From Harmonia axyridis (lineage: Eukaryota; Arthropoda; Insecta; Coleoptera; Coccinellidae): a DNA stretch of 64,000 nt. The stretch's first letter is position 1, and the number at the start of each line of letters is the position of its first letter. The notes under the pieces were generated by a model. That model ran no database searches and had not been told where the DNA came from. It worked only from the letters and a program-made list of their open reading frames with translations. The stretch spans positions 7,228,078-7,292,077 of the forward strand of contig NC_059506.1 of assembly GCF_914767665.1 (NCBI RefSeq), read 5' to 3'. A program made the position numbers and the translations under genes. Positions 22,271-32,389 of this stretch are shown here, piece after piece.

Positions 22271-22765
22271 TAGATTCTTTATTGCTGACTGTGTGAGGTT
22301 TTGAGGCAATTTTACATTGTTACTGTTTCTGATGTATATTTTACATGTCGCATTTTAAATTTTTGTTATAGCTTCTCCATTGCCAATGAATCAGTTGGGA
22401 AAAATTTATAAAACTTTCATTTCGAAATGTGTATAATGAAAAAATCGATTATAAAGATAGCAAACCATATAACGAAATGTGTAATGCTTTCTTATAGTAT
22501 GTCAAAACATGATTCAAGTTTTTTAATTGAAATGAAACAAAGTGATATCCTCAAATACATATTTGAATGCTGAATTTCCTTGAAATAAGGACCGAATCCT
22601 TTAAATATGTGGTAATTTAAATATTGTATTGAGAGAAATCTCCCTCAGATTCGTATCATGGAAAAATAGTGTTTGATAAGGTTTGTCTCAACACATCAAA
22701 AATTCATGAGCTCTTTAGAAAATGATCCGATCACTTTTAACGAATTGTGAAATAGTTCCTGCAAT
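22271..22765. other. No gene seen
   Basis: AT-rich sequence without a conserved frame. Confidence 0.4.
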
Positions 22766-23290
22766 TCAATTCAATTTATAATGCAAAAGATAGTACTTAT
22801 TGTTGTTAGATATTTTTTCCATTGTGAATAACTGAAAATTACTCTGAAATTTTCTGCTCCGTCCTGTCAACAATTCTTGCAAAATTGCAAATGTTTCGTT
22901 GCTTGTGTGGCACATAGCGCTGTCTCGTTGAAAATAACCGTCGTCCACATCAATATCTTCCAATTCCAACCATAAAAAAAATCATTAATCGATGCCTAAT
23001 TCCCAAGACAAGGAATCGACAAACCTGGGTTCTCGTCCATACTGCAGGATACAAAAGCAATATTCTCAGTTATTGAGTGACGCACACGATTTTGATCAAT
23101 TCATACCTCAAATTTTTTCATCAGTTTCACAATTTGACGTTGAGTTGCCGGACGAGAAGGTGCATCCTTCGACCAAAAGTACTTTTGTTTTGACTGCATA
23201 ATTTTCACCTATTTTTTGGAGTGAATTTCAACAATTTCAATAATGGTTGAAGCGGGTATAATTTCAGGTTTAGTAAAAGTTTAGTTTCAA
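22766..23290 (-). pseudogene. Mariner-like transposase, scrambled remnant
   Basis: Minus strand. At 22860-22969 the frame reads QRDSAMCHTSNETFAILQE, the second catalytic Asp region (family pattern QQDGA.CHT...T...L...). At about 23090-23180 another frame reads APSRPATQRQIVKLMKKFE, the helix-turn-helix end. The order is correct for one element, but most of the sequence between is lost. Related copies are at 10687-10877, 34180-35110 and 63549-64000. Confidence 0.7.
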
Positions 23291-23404
23291 CTTGTCGAAT
23301 GTCAAAATGTGACAACTATACAGATAGTGGACTTTTCAAAATGAGACCCCTTTAGCAAACTATCATTATTTTTCAATGAAGAATCATCCCATGAATATTG
23401 TCGC

Positions 23405-24330
23405 AATCATTCGCTAGATTAGATTAGATTTAATTGAGGAGGTTCCGTTTCACTGCGACCTAAGGGTCTATTGTGCCCATCATCAAAGCTATTCTTTCCT
23501 TAACGTGATCTACATCTCGCCTTCCAGTTCCAGATTTCTAATGAACTCCAGTATCTGGGATGGCTTCTCGGAGGCTAATTCCTCACATCTACAAGTTTCG
23601 TGTACAAAGCAGTTGCGTTGCGTTGGCTAGTGATGGCAAGGAATTCCGTTCCCAGCTGATCCGGAGATTCTTCCTACTCCTCACAGTAGCACTCGTCGTT
23701 TTCTGCTAGACCCATTCTCATGAGGTGTTTCCTTAGGCGACAATGCCCTTTGAGGAATTCAGTGGGAAGGTGTAGTATATTTTTGCTGAGATCCAGGAAG
23801 ATTCCGCCAGAGTGTTTTTCACTTTCGGTTTTTTCCATCTCCTGGAACACTTTCTTGTAGGTAGGTAGATAAACTCGTCTACGCCACAGAAAGGTTTCGG
23901 GTCGATGAAAGGAGTTTGTGTTTCTTTTCTGGCAAGTGTGTTGCCCTCTTCATTCTTCTTAATTCCCGAATGGACGGAAACCAAACTAAAAAGACCTTGT
24001 CATTCTTGCCTATTTTATTGAGTTTTCTTCGGCACTCCAAAATCATGAATGTATCGCTATATCACATTTCTAATAGTTTCTTGCTAGGTTGCTTTCTACA
24101 CATCTTTCTATTGCAAATATCTCAGCCTGAAAGACATTCAGAAAGCTGCCTAACGATAGTGAGCTGTCCCGAATACTCCAACGCCAGTCCCAGTCGTGGT
24201 TTTGGAACCATCTGTGTACCATTTGATGGTATTCTTTTCAAGAACTGGGATTGTGGACTCCGTTTCCCAATCTTCTTTTCTACTTGGTATCGTTATGAAG
24301 GTTTTTTCGAATGCTAATTCTTTATCATCT
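23405..24330 (-). pseudogene. LINE RNase H domain and 3' end (R1/I-type)
   Basis: Minus-strand remnant of the 3' half of a non-LTR retrotransposon that carries RNase H. Near 24215 it reads IKWYTDGSKTTTGTGVGVFG, the DGSK catalytic block of RNase H1-like domains. At 23940-23984 it reads VSVHSGIKKNEEGNTLARK, the HSGI..NE.A..LAR block near the end of the domain. Downstream near 23690-23740 a CRLRKHLMRMGL and DEC.YCEE block resembles the C-terminal zinc knuckle of R1-like elements. A TTAGATTAGATT run at 23414-23430 is the tail. Stops and frameshifts are frequent. Confidence 0.78.
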
Positions 24331-25327
24331 CGTCACTGGCAAGGTTCGCTGATGGTATGTAATTAGTCAGGGAGGACCAAGCTCTCTCATTCCTAATTCC
24401 CTAATTGCTAGTACCTTCCTTAGTAGTTAGAGTGGCCGCATCGGCTCACTAACAACATGTATAATGTGGAGTTTTTCGAAAGTTCAATCTCGGATTAATT
24501 ATTGTAACCTCCCTGTATAGCTCCGTCCAAAATTTAACGAAGAAAAACGCCTAACCCACGTCATCATTGCGGCCCTTCTCAAACTCCGAGATGAGACTGA
24601 CTCAAATTACCCCCTGAACCTTTCTCGAATCACCATTTTTTCAATTGCGCGAAAAGTTTTTTTATACTAACTCCCTGTCATCGCCCAATATAACTTTTCT
24701 AATTAGTTGGCAAGCGTTACCACGACTTTATGTATTTTTTCCCGTGAATTAATCTAATGGTTCCCTAATCATTGGCCCCGGCGGGAACTTCGATTGGACG
24801 CCCAGCTTGATGGAGGGGCAGGCCGCGCGTCTTCGACAGAAGGGGGTCCCCCGAGTTATTTTTATCGGTAATGATGGCGTTTCCGACGTGATGAGATAAG
24901 AGAGAATGAAAATTGATGTCGTTACAGGGACAGCATCTTCGATTAATACCGAGGTAGCCGAGATGGAAGATCTATCGAATTTCGTAGTCGGTTTTCCTTA
25001 GAATCTTCCGGGATGGAATTTTAGATTACGTCAATAAACGTAACAATTTTTTCGTTTCGTCATAAAATTGAATGGGCATATTGTCGTGGTGTCGGTTTTT
25101 ATAAAAACGAAATGGACCAGAAGGGTTTTTTTATTTCTCCGAAAAACGGATTCTGTTAGTTTCCTAAACCTCTGTTTTATAGGTATCAATGACATATTGA
25201 TGAATCATTGCTCTCAGTTGTCACTAACGAAAAATTCAAAAGAGAATTTTACATTTCATTATATATTACATTGAATTTGCAAATCATATATAACATTTTG
25301 ACGTTTAAATAGTATATAACATTACTA
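24331..25327. other. Less AT-rich unique island with no gene seen
   Basis: 24480-25020 is comparatively G+C-rich, apparently single-copy, and has no frame of note. 25021-25327 is AT-rich; a 68-codon frame (25068-25274) has no domain. Candidate host regulatory DNA. Confidence 0.35.
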
Positions 25328-25425
25328 GCAAGGTAAGAGGGTTTTTACTGGCGAATGGAGGATATAATTGACGAGCCGCAGGCGAGTCAGTTACCTCCTT
25401 GAGCCTGTAAAACCCGTTACCTTGC
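25328..25425. repeat. 98-bp inverted repeat with GC-rich core
   Basis: Arms GCAAGGTAAGAGGGTTTTTA and the complement of CTGTAAAACCCGTTACCTTGC enclose the core GACGAGCCGCAGGCGAGTC. Structurally like 28371-28465 and 57350-57475. Confidence 0.78.
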
Positions 25426-25439
25426 GTGTATTGTTTTAT

Positions 25440-26690
25440 ATTTTATTTGTTTCTCATTTGTAAAAAGGTTAGATAAATTCCAAAAAAATCTCAATAATTT
25501 GTCTCAAGTGTCGTAAGCTATCATAGACATAAGTCTATGTAAGCTATGGAAGCGTTGCCATGAACATGTCTGTTTATTTTACTTTACATTTGTTTTGGCG
25601 AAAACGAGAATGAATGTACCAAAAGAAATTATTGAGGCAGCCAGTAGTGTAGTTTCAAGTTTATTACCTGCAAAATCAGCTTCAAGGTACGAGCGAGAAT
25701 ACGACGACTTCAAAAAGTGGCAAAACAAAAATAGTGTGATTGGGGTAACTGAAGATGTTTTGTTGGTCTACTTGAATCAACTATCAGCTAGATTCAGCCC
25801 TAATACTTTATGGGGGAAATGGTCTATGCTGAAAAGCTGCTTGGAAATGAAAGAAAATGCCCCTGTTCGCAGGTTTGTTTTCCTTTGAAAATTTATTGAA
25901 AAATATGACGTTTAGTTGTCATTTGCAGATTTCAAAAGGTAATAGCATTTCTGAAACGATAAAATGAGCGTTATACGCCAAAAAAGGCCAAGGTATTAAG
26001 TAAAGAAGAGGCTGAACAATTTCTTTTACATGCTCCTGATGACCAGTGGTTGCTGGCGAAAATTGTAACAATATTTGGGATTTTTGGATGTTGTCGATGT
26101 GACATACCGACATGGAAAGTGCATTTCCCTTAATGCTGGCCAGCACACTATTGGTGGTATCCCAAAGCCAATAGCGAAATATTTAGGTTTAAAAGACCCA
26201 GAGTTATACACCGGCCACTCGCCACTCTTTCCGCAGAACTGGAGCCACTATGGTTGCGGATTCGGGTGGAGATATTTTAGCACTAAAGCGTGCAGGAGGG
26301 TGGAAGAGCACCGAAATTGCGATGAGTTATATAGATAATTCGGTCAACAAAAAAATCGAAATGTCTAGCAAATTATTTGGTAGTACGGAAAGTACAAATG
26401 TTCTGCAGTCCTCGAGTTCAGCAGTTTCTGAGTCAACAGATGGTTCATCATCATCAGTATCAACTCTTTCATCATCAAAAATCTGTGTTACTGGAAATAA
26501 CAATTGTACCATGATTTTCAACATATATGACGATAAAACAAAATTTTCTAATGTAAATAATACAACTAACTTGTAAAAATTTTGCAAGTCAACTGTCAGT
26601 TTTACAAGTTAGTGACTTGATAAAATAAACTTTCTTGATTAATATTGTGTTTTTGGAAACTGACGTTTACAAATGAGAAACAAATAAAAT
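25440..26690 (+). mobile_element. Crypton-like tyrosine-recombinase element
   Basis: A recombinase pseudogene lies between a 25-bp inverted pair: TTTATTTGTTTCTCATTTGTA at 25443-25463 and the complementary ATTTGTTTC-type block at 26666-26690. Cryptons use a tyrosine recombinase in place of a DDE transposase and usually have no terminal inverted repeats, so the pair may be coincidental to mobility, or an unusual end structure. Boundaries are my estimate. Confidence 0.6.
25595..26576 (+). pseudogene. Tyrosine recombinase (Crypton-type), one intron, broken
   Basis: Cryptons insert through a tyrosine recombinase acting on DNA. Exon 1 (25595-25872) holds an N-terminal SAM-like DNA-binding domain: RYEREYDDFKKWQ, then EDVLLVYLNQL and TLWGKWSMLKSCLE. 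A 56-bp intron is visible at 25873-25928 (GTTTGT donor, TTTGCAG acceptor), and joining across it restores the reading frame. Exon 2 gives KAKVLSKEEAEQFLLHAP, then IFGIFGCCRCD near 26085-26105, with the first catalytic Arg. Near 26205 TGHS begins the HxxR box, but a small local duplication of CCACTCG shifts the frame there. The other frame resumes (26250-26576) with GGWKSTEIAMSYIDNS, containing the nucleophile Tyr. A TAA stop is at 25960-25962 and there is a deletion near 26110. The last 80 residues are Ser-rich. Confidence 0.83.
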
Positions 26691-28370
26691 ACATAAACTG
26701 ATAGTAGACGTTTACCGAGTGAGTGAAATAAAACATATTCAATTGACTCTCAGAATTTTAACTTACAACTCAATTCAAGATTATTTTTTGAAACTAATTT
26801 GATATAACCATCTACATTAATATTGTTACCACCACTTATACTCAGAAAAAGTTGTTAGTGAACTAATTTCATTATTTGGTACAAATATTAATACTCACTT
26901 CTTTCAACTCGCTGGAAGTTGAAGGTTGGATTTACTATTGCGAATATTTTTCTTCGGGAATATCGGCAAAAATCTAGTTTTATATGGTATTTATTCTCCT
27001 TTATGATCATTGATTTCAGAGGCAAAATTCTTCGTTTTTTTTCTCCAAATTTCAAACATTTACTCCTTGCTTTACTATCTATGTTTTACCAAGAAAAAAA
27101 TTTAATTCAAACAGCTCCTTCTGGGTGTTCCTCGATGTCAAGATATGTATATCATCCTCAATATTATCACTTCTTATCTGAATTTTGGCAGGACAGGATC
27201 ATAATTTTGGGACGAAATTGCAGGTAATATTAATTAATAATTATCAGAAGAATCGAGTTGAGTAGCATAACAATGAATAATTATCTACCTCTCACCTGCT
27301 AAATAAAGGAGAAAATATAATATCCTTGAAATGACATGGGGGATGGAAGAGCTCTTCTGTTGCTGAAAGTTATGTAGAACTGCAGCACAGAAAAAACTGG
27401 ATATTGCTAAAATTTTGGCAGCTATATTCCTGCATCGAGTAGTCAAATTTTGAACGTTCCCATTATAAATACAATTGACAAAGGTACTACAAACGTAACC
27501 ACTTCATACCTGGATTATGATTCAATGCAGGGATGTATTATGCTTTCAAAAATATGGACTGATAGTTCATTCTATCTTTGAATTATTATAGAATGAATAG
27601 AATAAATTAAAACAAATCTCATTTATTTTCATAAAATCACATCTTAGCACAATTGCAGTAATTCTTCTTTAGTACTCAAAAATATAAGTGCATTAATATT
27701 GTTGATGAGAATAATAATTCTTTCAATCATTTATTCTACTAATGATTTTTATGCTAAAATTGTTAGGTTAGTTATATTACAATATATTTCATCAATGCTT
27801 TTCGATAACTTATCCGTAAAGAAAACATTGTAAACAACATTCTTCATCAAAAATATTTCTAGTTATTTCAATCCTTTTGGTTATCCAATGCAGTTATTTA
27901 ATATATAAATGCGTATATGTGGATAGTACATATTAGTATTTTCGATTTTTCTTCACCCTGGAGAGTTCAACAATTCTGCAAAATAAATGTAAATAGTAAC
28001 CATACGAGATGTAATAATTTTGCTTGATTCTACCTACCATTTTATGAAACAACTTCTATACTATAGTATAAGTTCGAGATTTGATAACACAGGATCTACT
28101 TGATATATTTCTATTCAGGCAACTTCCAGGAATTTCGATAATACTAGGTGTAGAGTTGATATTGTTTTTGTTATTGTTCACAACTTGACTTCTGAGCAGA
28201 AATGAAAATGAAGACGATGAAGTGACAGATAAATCCGTGACGGCTGACAGGAGAGTTCGAAGTACCAACATATAATAATAAAATATAACTATGAAAGCTG
28301 TGCAAATCTGATATATTCTCGTACAATTTTGTTCAGAATTTGTTTGTATGAATTACAAAACGTTTGATTC
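26691..28370. other. Long stretch without a gene
   Basis: About 1.7 kb, AT-rich. A 102-codon plus frame (26919-27227) and a 71-codon minus frame (28056-28271) have no recognisable domain. I see no paired element ends. Confidence 0.45.
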
Positions 28371-28465
28371 GGAGTTGAAGTGACTTTTCATGGCTCGTTA
28401 AAATTACCGCCTCACTCCGTTCGCCGGGTAAACACAAACTCGCCATGAAAAGTGACACTTCTCCT
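28371..28465. repeat. 95-bp inverted repeat with GC-rich core
   Basis: Arms GGAGTTGAAGTGACTTTTCATGGC and the near complement ending CACTTCTCC enclose a core with CCTCACTCCGTTCGCCGG. The core resembles, in reverse complement, the GAGTGAG-type cores at 25365 and 57390. Confidence 0.78.
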
Positions 28466-28920
28466 CCTTATGAAATAATACTATTTTCCACAAAAAAGGT
28501 AAGGAGTTCTTGGGCATGCCTGTAAAATCTTGAACATATAAAATAGCCTTCCTCGTATCGAAGAAGTGTCAGGAGAACGCCCCAGGGGGGTCTTGTTTCA
28601 TCCCCCTTTCTAATGTGTCACAAATTGATACGGCGAACAAATTCATTTTTCACGTCTTAGAAGGAACCTGCCGTGAGGGTCCACCGTTCCCTCAGGGCTG
28701 GTCGATAAATATTCATGCACAGTTTTTTTATTCCTGTGTAAATTTCGATCCTGCTGATATTCTACGTGATGCGCGCGAGTCGATCTTCTCGACGTCACAC
28801 CCGCAGTGGCGTAGTCAGGTAACCGCTGGAAAAAACACTGTAAAATATACCCAGGTTCGATTTCGAAAAAGTTTTCATTTTATAGATAATTAATGGTTTA
28901 ACGTCTGTATATTAACATAT
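28466..28920. other. Less AT-rich unique island
   Basis: 28560-28810 is CpG-bearing and apparently single-copy. A 92-codon frame (28615-28893) shows no domain. Candidate host regulatory DNA. Confidence 0.35.
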
Positions 28921-29113
28921 TGAATTAATTTCATGGCATTCAGATAATTTTTCAATTCTGGAAAAAGTACATCTCCCAGCGGGACTCGCCTCGATAGCTC
29001 AAAGGCTGGAGCGTCGGACTAGTAATTCGGAGGTTGCGGGTTCGAGTCCCACTCGGGGAGGTACTTTTTCCAGAATTGAAAAATTGTCTGAATGCCGTGA
29101 AATGAATTTAATA
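28921..29113. repeat. Foldback structure enclosing a tRNA-like sequence
   Basis: The left arm 28921-28980 and the right arm about 29058-29113 are inverted copies with about 90% identity, including GGCATTCAGA and the identical blocks TTTTTCAATTCTGG and AAAAAGTAC. The left arm also contains CTCCC...GGGACTCG, an inverted partial copy of the 3' end of the tRNA-like loop. No TA or longer target duplication is obvious. Confidence 0.85.
28988..29060 (+). tRNA. tRNA-Thr(AGT)-like gene or pseudogene
   Basis: A 72-73-nt sequence folds as a cloverleaf. The acceptor GCCTCGA pairs with TCGGGGA (one mismatch at the end, one G-T). The D stem is GCTC/GAGC. The anticodon stem TCGGA/TTCGG has two wobble pairs and the loop is CTAGTAA, placing AGT as anticodon. 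The T arm is GCGGG-TTCGAGT-CCCAC with one mismatch. Internal promoter box A (TAGCTCAAAGG) and box B (GGTTCGAGTCC) are both recognisable. The encoded acceptor would be Thr if the anticodon is read as usual. Mismatches in both the acceptor and T stems, and the surrounding foldback, make a tRNA-derived repeat or pseudogene as likely as a working gene. Confidence 0.62.
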
Positions 29114-29157
29114 TTTTCATTTTATGTTGCTTTTTATCGAAAAATTATTTTTGGAAT

Positions 29158-29437
29158 ACAGGGTGTTCCTTAATGATATGATATATTTAAGTATGAACGT
29201 GGATGTCGTAAATGTTTTAACTTGGCCTCATTAAAAACATATTTTTTCGTAAAAATTCGACTTTTTTCGTCAACACAGCGATTCACACAATGTTCCTAAA
29301 TTTGAGGTAAAATGGAAAATGAGGGTTTTCCTGTATAAATTCAAGAAAAAAGAGCTTATAAACATAAGGTTTTTCTTGTAATGATTATACCTTTTCATCG
29401 ATTATTTATTATCTTCGCTACAGATTGAATTATATTT
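29158..29437 (+). mobile_element. Left part of a CAGGGTGTTCC element
   Basis: Starts TACAGGGTGTTCCTTAATG near 29158; no matching right end is found. Non-coding. Confidence 0.45.
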
Positions 29438-29572
29438 ACTCAATCTTCTTCTTCTTCTTCTTCAGCCCCTGTCCATCCACTGTCGGATATAGGCCTCTTC
29501 CAGGTTTTTTCATGCCACACGATCTGTTGCCAATCTCATCCACTGTCCTCCTGCTACTGTTCTGACTCAATC
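29438..29572 (-). pseudogene. 3' end of a LINE reverse transcriptase
   Basis: On the minus strand one frame reads MRLATDRVA, then a TGA in place of a Trp codon, then KNLEEAYIRQWMDRG and a stop. This WKNLEEAY..QW ending is common at the C-terminus of insect non-LTR reverse transcriptases. A (GAA)n tail follows (TTC run at 29447-29463 on the plus strand). Its clade is uncertain. It is cut at its 5' side by the palindrome that begins at 29575. Confidence 0.62.
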
Positions 29573-29574
29573 TA

Positions 29575-31151
29575 CAGGGTCTTTCACGAGGAACCTCACC
29601 CATATTTATACGGGAAACTACTGAACGTATTTTCATGGAATTCAGCACTTATAAGTATTTCACGATGCTGATGAAATCTAAAATATTTTCAAGGCATGCG
29701 CACCTCCGGTTTTTCCGGAAATGACGTCAACTTCCGTTTTTCAAATTAGAACACCATTTTTTTATTGCAGAAATAGATTCCTTAGAAAATTTCAAGTTAT
29801 TTTGATGTAACATTTTTCAGTTTTGGTTGGAAAATTCTCTCTGAGCGGGAAAATTCGAAAAAAAAATCGAAAATAGAGTTCCGCTGAAACAAGAATAACT
29901 TCGAGGTTTTTGGATGGAAAATTTTCATTTTTGGGATTTTTCAAGATGTAAGATTGATGAATCCACTTTAAAAATCGAAATCGCGATTCATGATACAGGG
30001 GGTGAAAATATCGCTTTCAAAGTAAGGGATGACAAAATCGTGAAAAATCAATTTTTTCAAATTAGAACCCCATTTTTTTATGGCAGATATTGAATCTACG
30101 TTAAAAAATAATGTGAGTGTATGCATCACACCCTTGCCCTAAAGTGGATATTTTCTGAGTTATTCACAAAAAACTGTTTTTCGTCTTGAATTTTCAGCTA
30201 TTTCTTTTCCCTTCACGCCAAAAAGATGAAATTTTCAGGAACTGTTACTTAAACCATGTTTGAGATTTTACTACCCTAATATGCAAGAGAAAAAAGTTAG
30301 AGGTTGTTCCTAAATAGATGGCGAATTTTGATTCGAATTTGTATCGGAAACCTCTTTATTTCAACTAATAAAGAGGTTTCCGATACGAATTCGAATCAAA
30401 ATTCGCCATCTATTTAGGAACAACCTCTAACTTTTTCCTCTTGCATATTAGGGTAGTAAAATCTAAAACATGGTTTAAGTAACAGTTCCTGAAAATTTCA
30501 TCTTTTTGGCGTGAAGGGAAAAGAAATAGCTGAAAATTCAAGACGAAAAACAGTTTTTTGTGAATAACTCAGAAAATATCCACTTTAGGGCAAGGGTGTG
30601 ATGCATACACTCACATTATTTTTTAACGTAGATTCAATATCTGCCATAAAAAAATGGGGTTCTAATTTGAAAAAATTGATTTTTCACGATTTTGTCATCC
30701 CTAACTTTGAAAGCGATTTTTTCACCCCCTGTATCATGAATCGCGATTTCGATTTTTAAAGTGGATACATCAATCTTACATCTTGAAAAATCCCAAAAAT
30801 GAAAATTTTCCATCCAAAAACCTCGAAGTTATTCTTGTTTCAGCGAAGCTCTATTTTCGATTTTTTTTCGAATTTTCCCGCTCAGAGAGAATTTTCCAAC
30901 CAAAACTGAAAAATGTTACATCAAAATAACTTGAAATTTTCTAAGGAATCTATTTCTGCAATAAAAAAATGGTGTTCTAATTTGAAAAACGGAAGTTGAC
31001 GTCATTTCCGGAAAAACCGGAGGTGCGCATGCCTTGAAAATATTTTAGATTTCATCAGCATCGTGAAATACTTATAAGTGCTGAATTTCATGAAAATACG
31101 TTCAGTAGTTTCCCGTATAAATATGGGTGAGGTTCCTCGTGAAAGACCCTG
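29575..31151. mobile_element. Near-perfect 1,577-bp palindromic foldback element
   Basis: The two arms (29575-30360 and 30367-31151) are 786 and 785 nt long, inverted, and differ at only scattered positions. The loop is TCAACT at 30361-30366. Ends are CAGGGTCTTTCACGAGG and its complement ending GACCCTG, with TA at 29573-29574 and 31152-31153. No transposase is present. It sits in the 3' end of a LINE remnant. A transcript across it would form a very long double-stranded RNA. Confidence 0.95.
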
Positions 31152-31394
31152 TATAGCACCAAAACTTATTATTGATTTATTCATCACAGCTTTCTAACTG
31201 GATCTTCATAATAATTAGGATATTCCCGAGGATCACTAGAGAAATTTCTTTCTCGAAATCGGTAACAGGTTTCTTTTTACATTTTGCTAAACTGCCAGTG
31301 ATTCACCAAAAGAATATTTCTGAGGGAAAGAAACGGGCGTTGTTCCAAAAAACATGGATTAGATTACGTTGTTGAATTATGATATATTTTCAAA

Positions 31395-31905
31395 TCCACA
31401 ATTTTATTATATCGTTATGAATGTATATTATATTGAATGAAATATATTTATTTGAGTGATTCTCAATTGAATATGCAAATTTGAATATTTGGAATCGGAT
31501 TTTTTTCCTAATTTTCGAATTTACAGTATGCAGAATATTTATTATAGGTAATCTGTACCTGCCTGCTGAAATCCAAGATTTGGCAACTATTGCTCTCTTA
31601 GTGTCATTCGTTGTTTCACGTCGTTTAACGTGCTTGAAGTTTGTTTTCTGAATTTCTGATATATTTAGGTATTTATTTCAATCTATTTCGAGTTAATATG
31701 AAACGTTGATTCAGTATAGGACAAAAGAATTGCGTTCTTTGTGGAGAAACTTGCGAATTGAGTGAAATATCGTATCACTGGTATGTTTTCATTTCCGCTC
31801 GCTTCATGTCAAATTCGATAGTTGGGGTCAAAATTTGCCTACTGAAAATGACGTATGCTCCTTCTATCTATGTTTTTCACTATGAGGTTTGTACCTCCAA
31901 TTCAG
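31395..31905 (+). repeat. Repeat family R4, copy 1 (frame-conserved)
   Basis: About 500 bp align with the minus strand of 46960-47435. Beyond an AT-rich first half, a possible coding part reads NCVLCGETCELSE, then YVFISARFMSNSIV and ICLLKMTYAP (31714-31865). The other copy has ILCGETCELSE, then YVFISAHLMSNLIV and ICFLKIRYAP, and begins with an in-frame ATG. A 6-nt length difference keeps frame. The C-x2-C-x3-C pattern suggests a zinc-binding start, but I do not recognise a family. It may be the 5' end of a duplicated gene or of a transposon gene. Confidence 0.65.
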
Positions 31906-32258
31906 AAACATCCCGTATATTCCTATATATACTATATATATATATATACTATACTACTGTAATGGACTAGTTTGGTGATGTTGATAATACTATATTTGAC
32001 ACGATAGAATTAAAATATAGAGCAAAACTGATAAATCAGTGAAAAAATTTTGAAAATCCATTAATAAATGACTGAGAAATAGATTATTTAAATTTACGTA
32101 TTTTAGAGCGGAACGTCTTTGATCTGTGAGGTCACGGCTCTTGCCTGTGATCGCTACACCATAAATTACGTTTAAATACTTAGCCGCGCCAAGGCTCTCG
32201 CGCTGTTTGTAGTTGTACAGTGTAGTTTTAACTCGAGTTTTGTTTTTATGTCACCATA
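31906..32258. other. No gene; leads into an exon candidate
   Basis: Contains a TA microsatellite near 31926-31947. From about 32105 to 32258 the sequence is less AT-rich and could be a promoter and 5' untranslated region for the exon candidate. Confidence 0.35.
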
Positions 32259-32386
32259 ATGGAAGAAAGCTTCGTGAAAGGACAAAGTGACAATTTGCCT
32301 AAAATAGATATATTCGCAGTGATGGAGTTTTTTTCTTCAAATCCATCTTATGTCAGTGCAGAAATAAGAGGAGTTAAACTTTTCAA
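32259..32386 (+). CDS. Candidate first exon of an insect repeat-type gene
   Basis: The ATG at 32259 opens MEESFVKGQSDNLPKIDIFA and continues with a VMEFFSSNPSYVSAEIRGVK block, 43 codons in total. At 32387 the sequence CAA|GTAAGT is a consensus 5' splice donor, one base before an in-frame TAA. The frame without splicing would stop there, so the donor and the open frame end together, as for a true exon. The N-terminal pattern (short acidic start, S.NLP.ID.F.VM.FF...F.SAE.RGVK) resembles, from memory, multi-copy insect proteins with SWIM-type and YqaJ exonuclease-like domains. No second exon is visible downstream in the window, so it is either a truncated copy or has a distant second exon. The family link is weak. 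Confidence 0.48.
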
Positions 32387-32389
32387 GTA

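Noticed and set aside
31926..31947. TA repeat as a TATA-type promoter for the exon at 32259
   Set aside because: It is a simple microsatellite more than 300 bp upstream; no support for promoter function.
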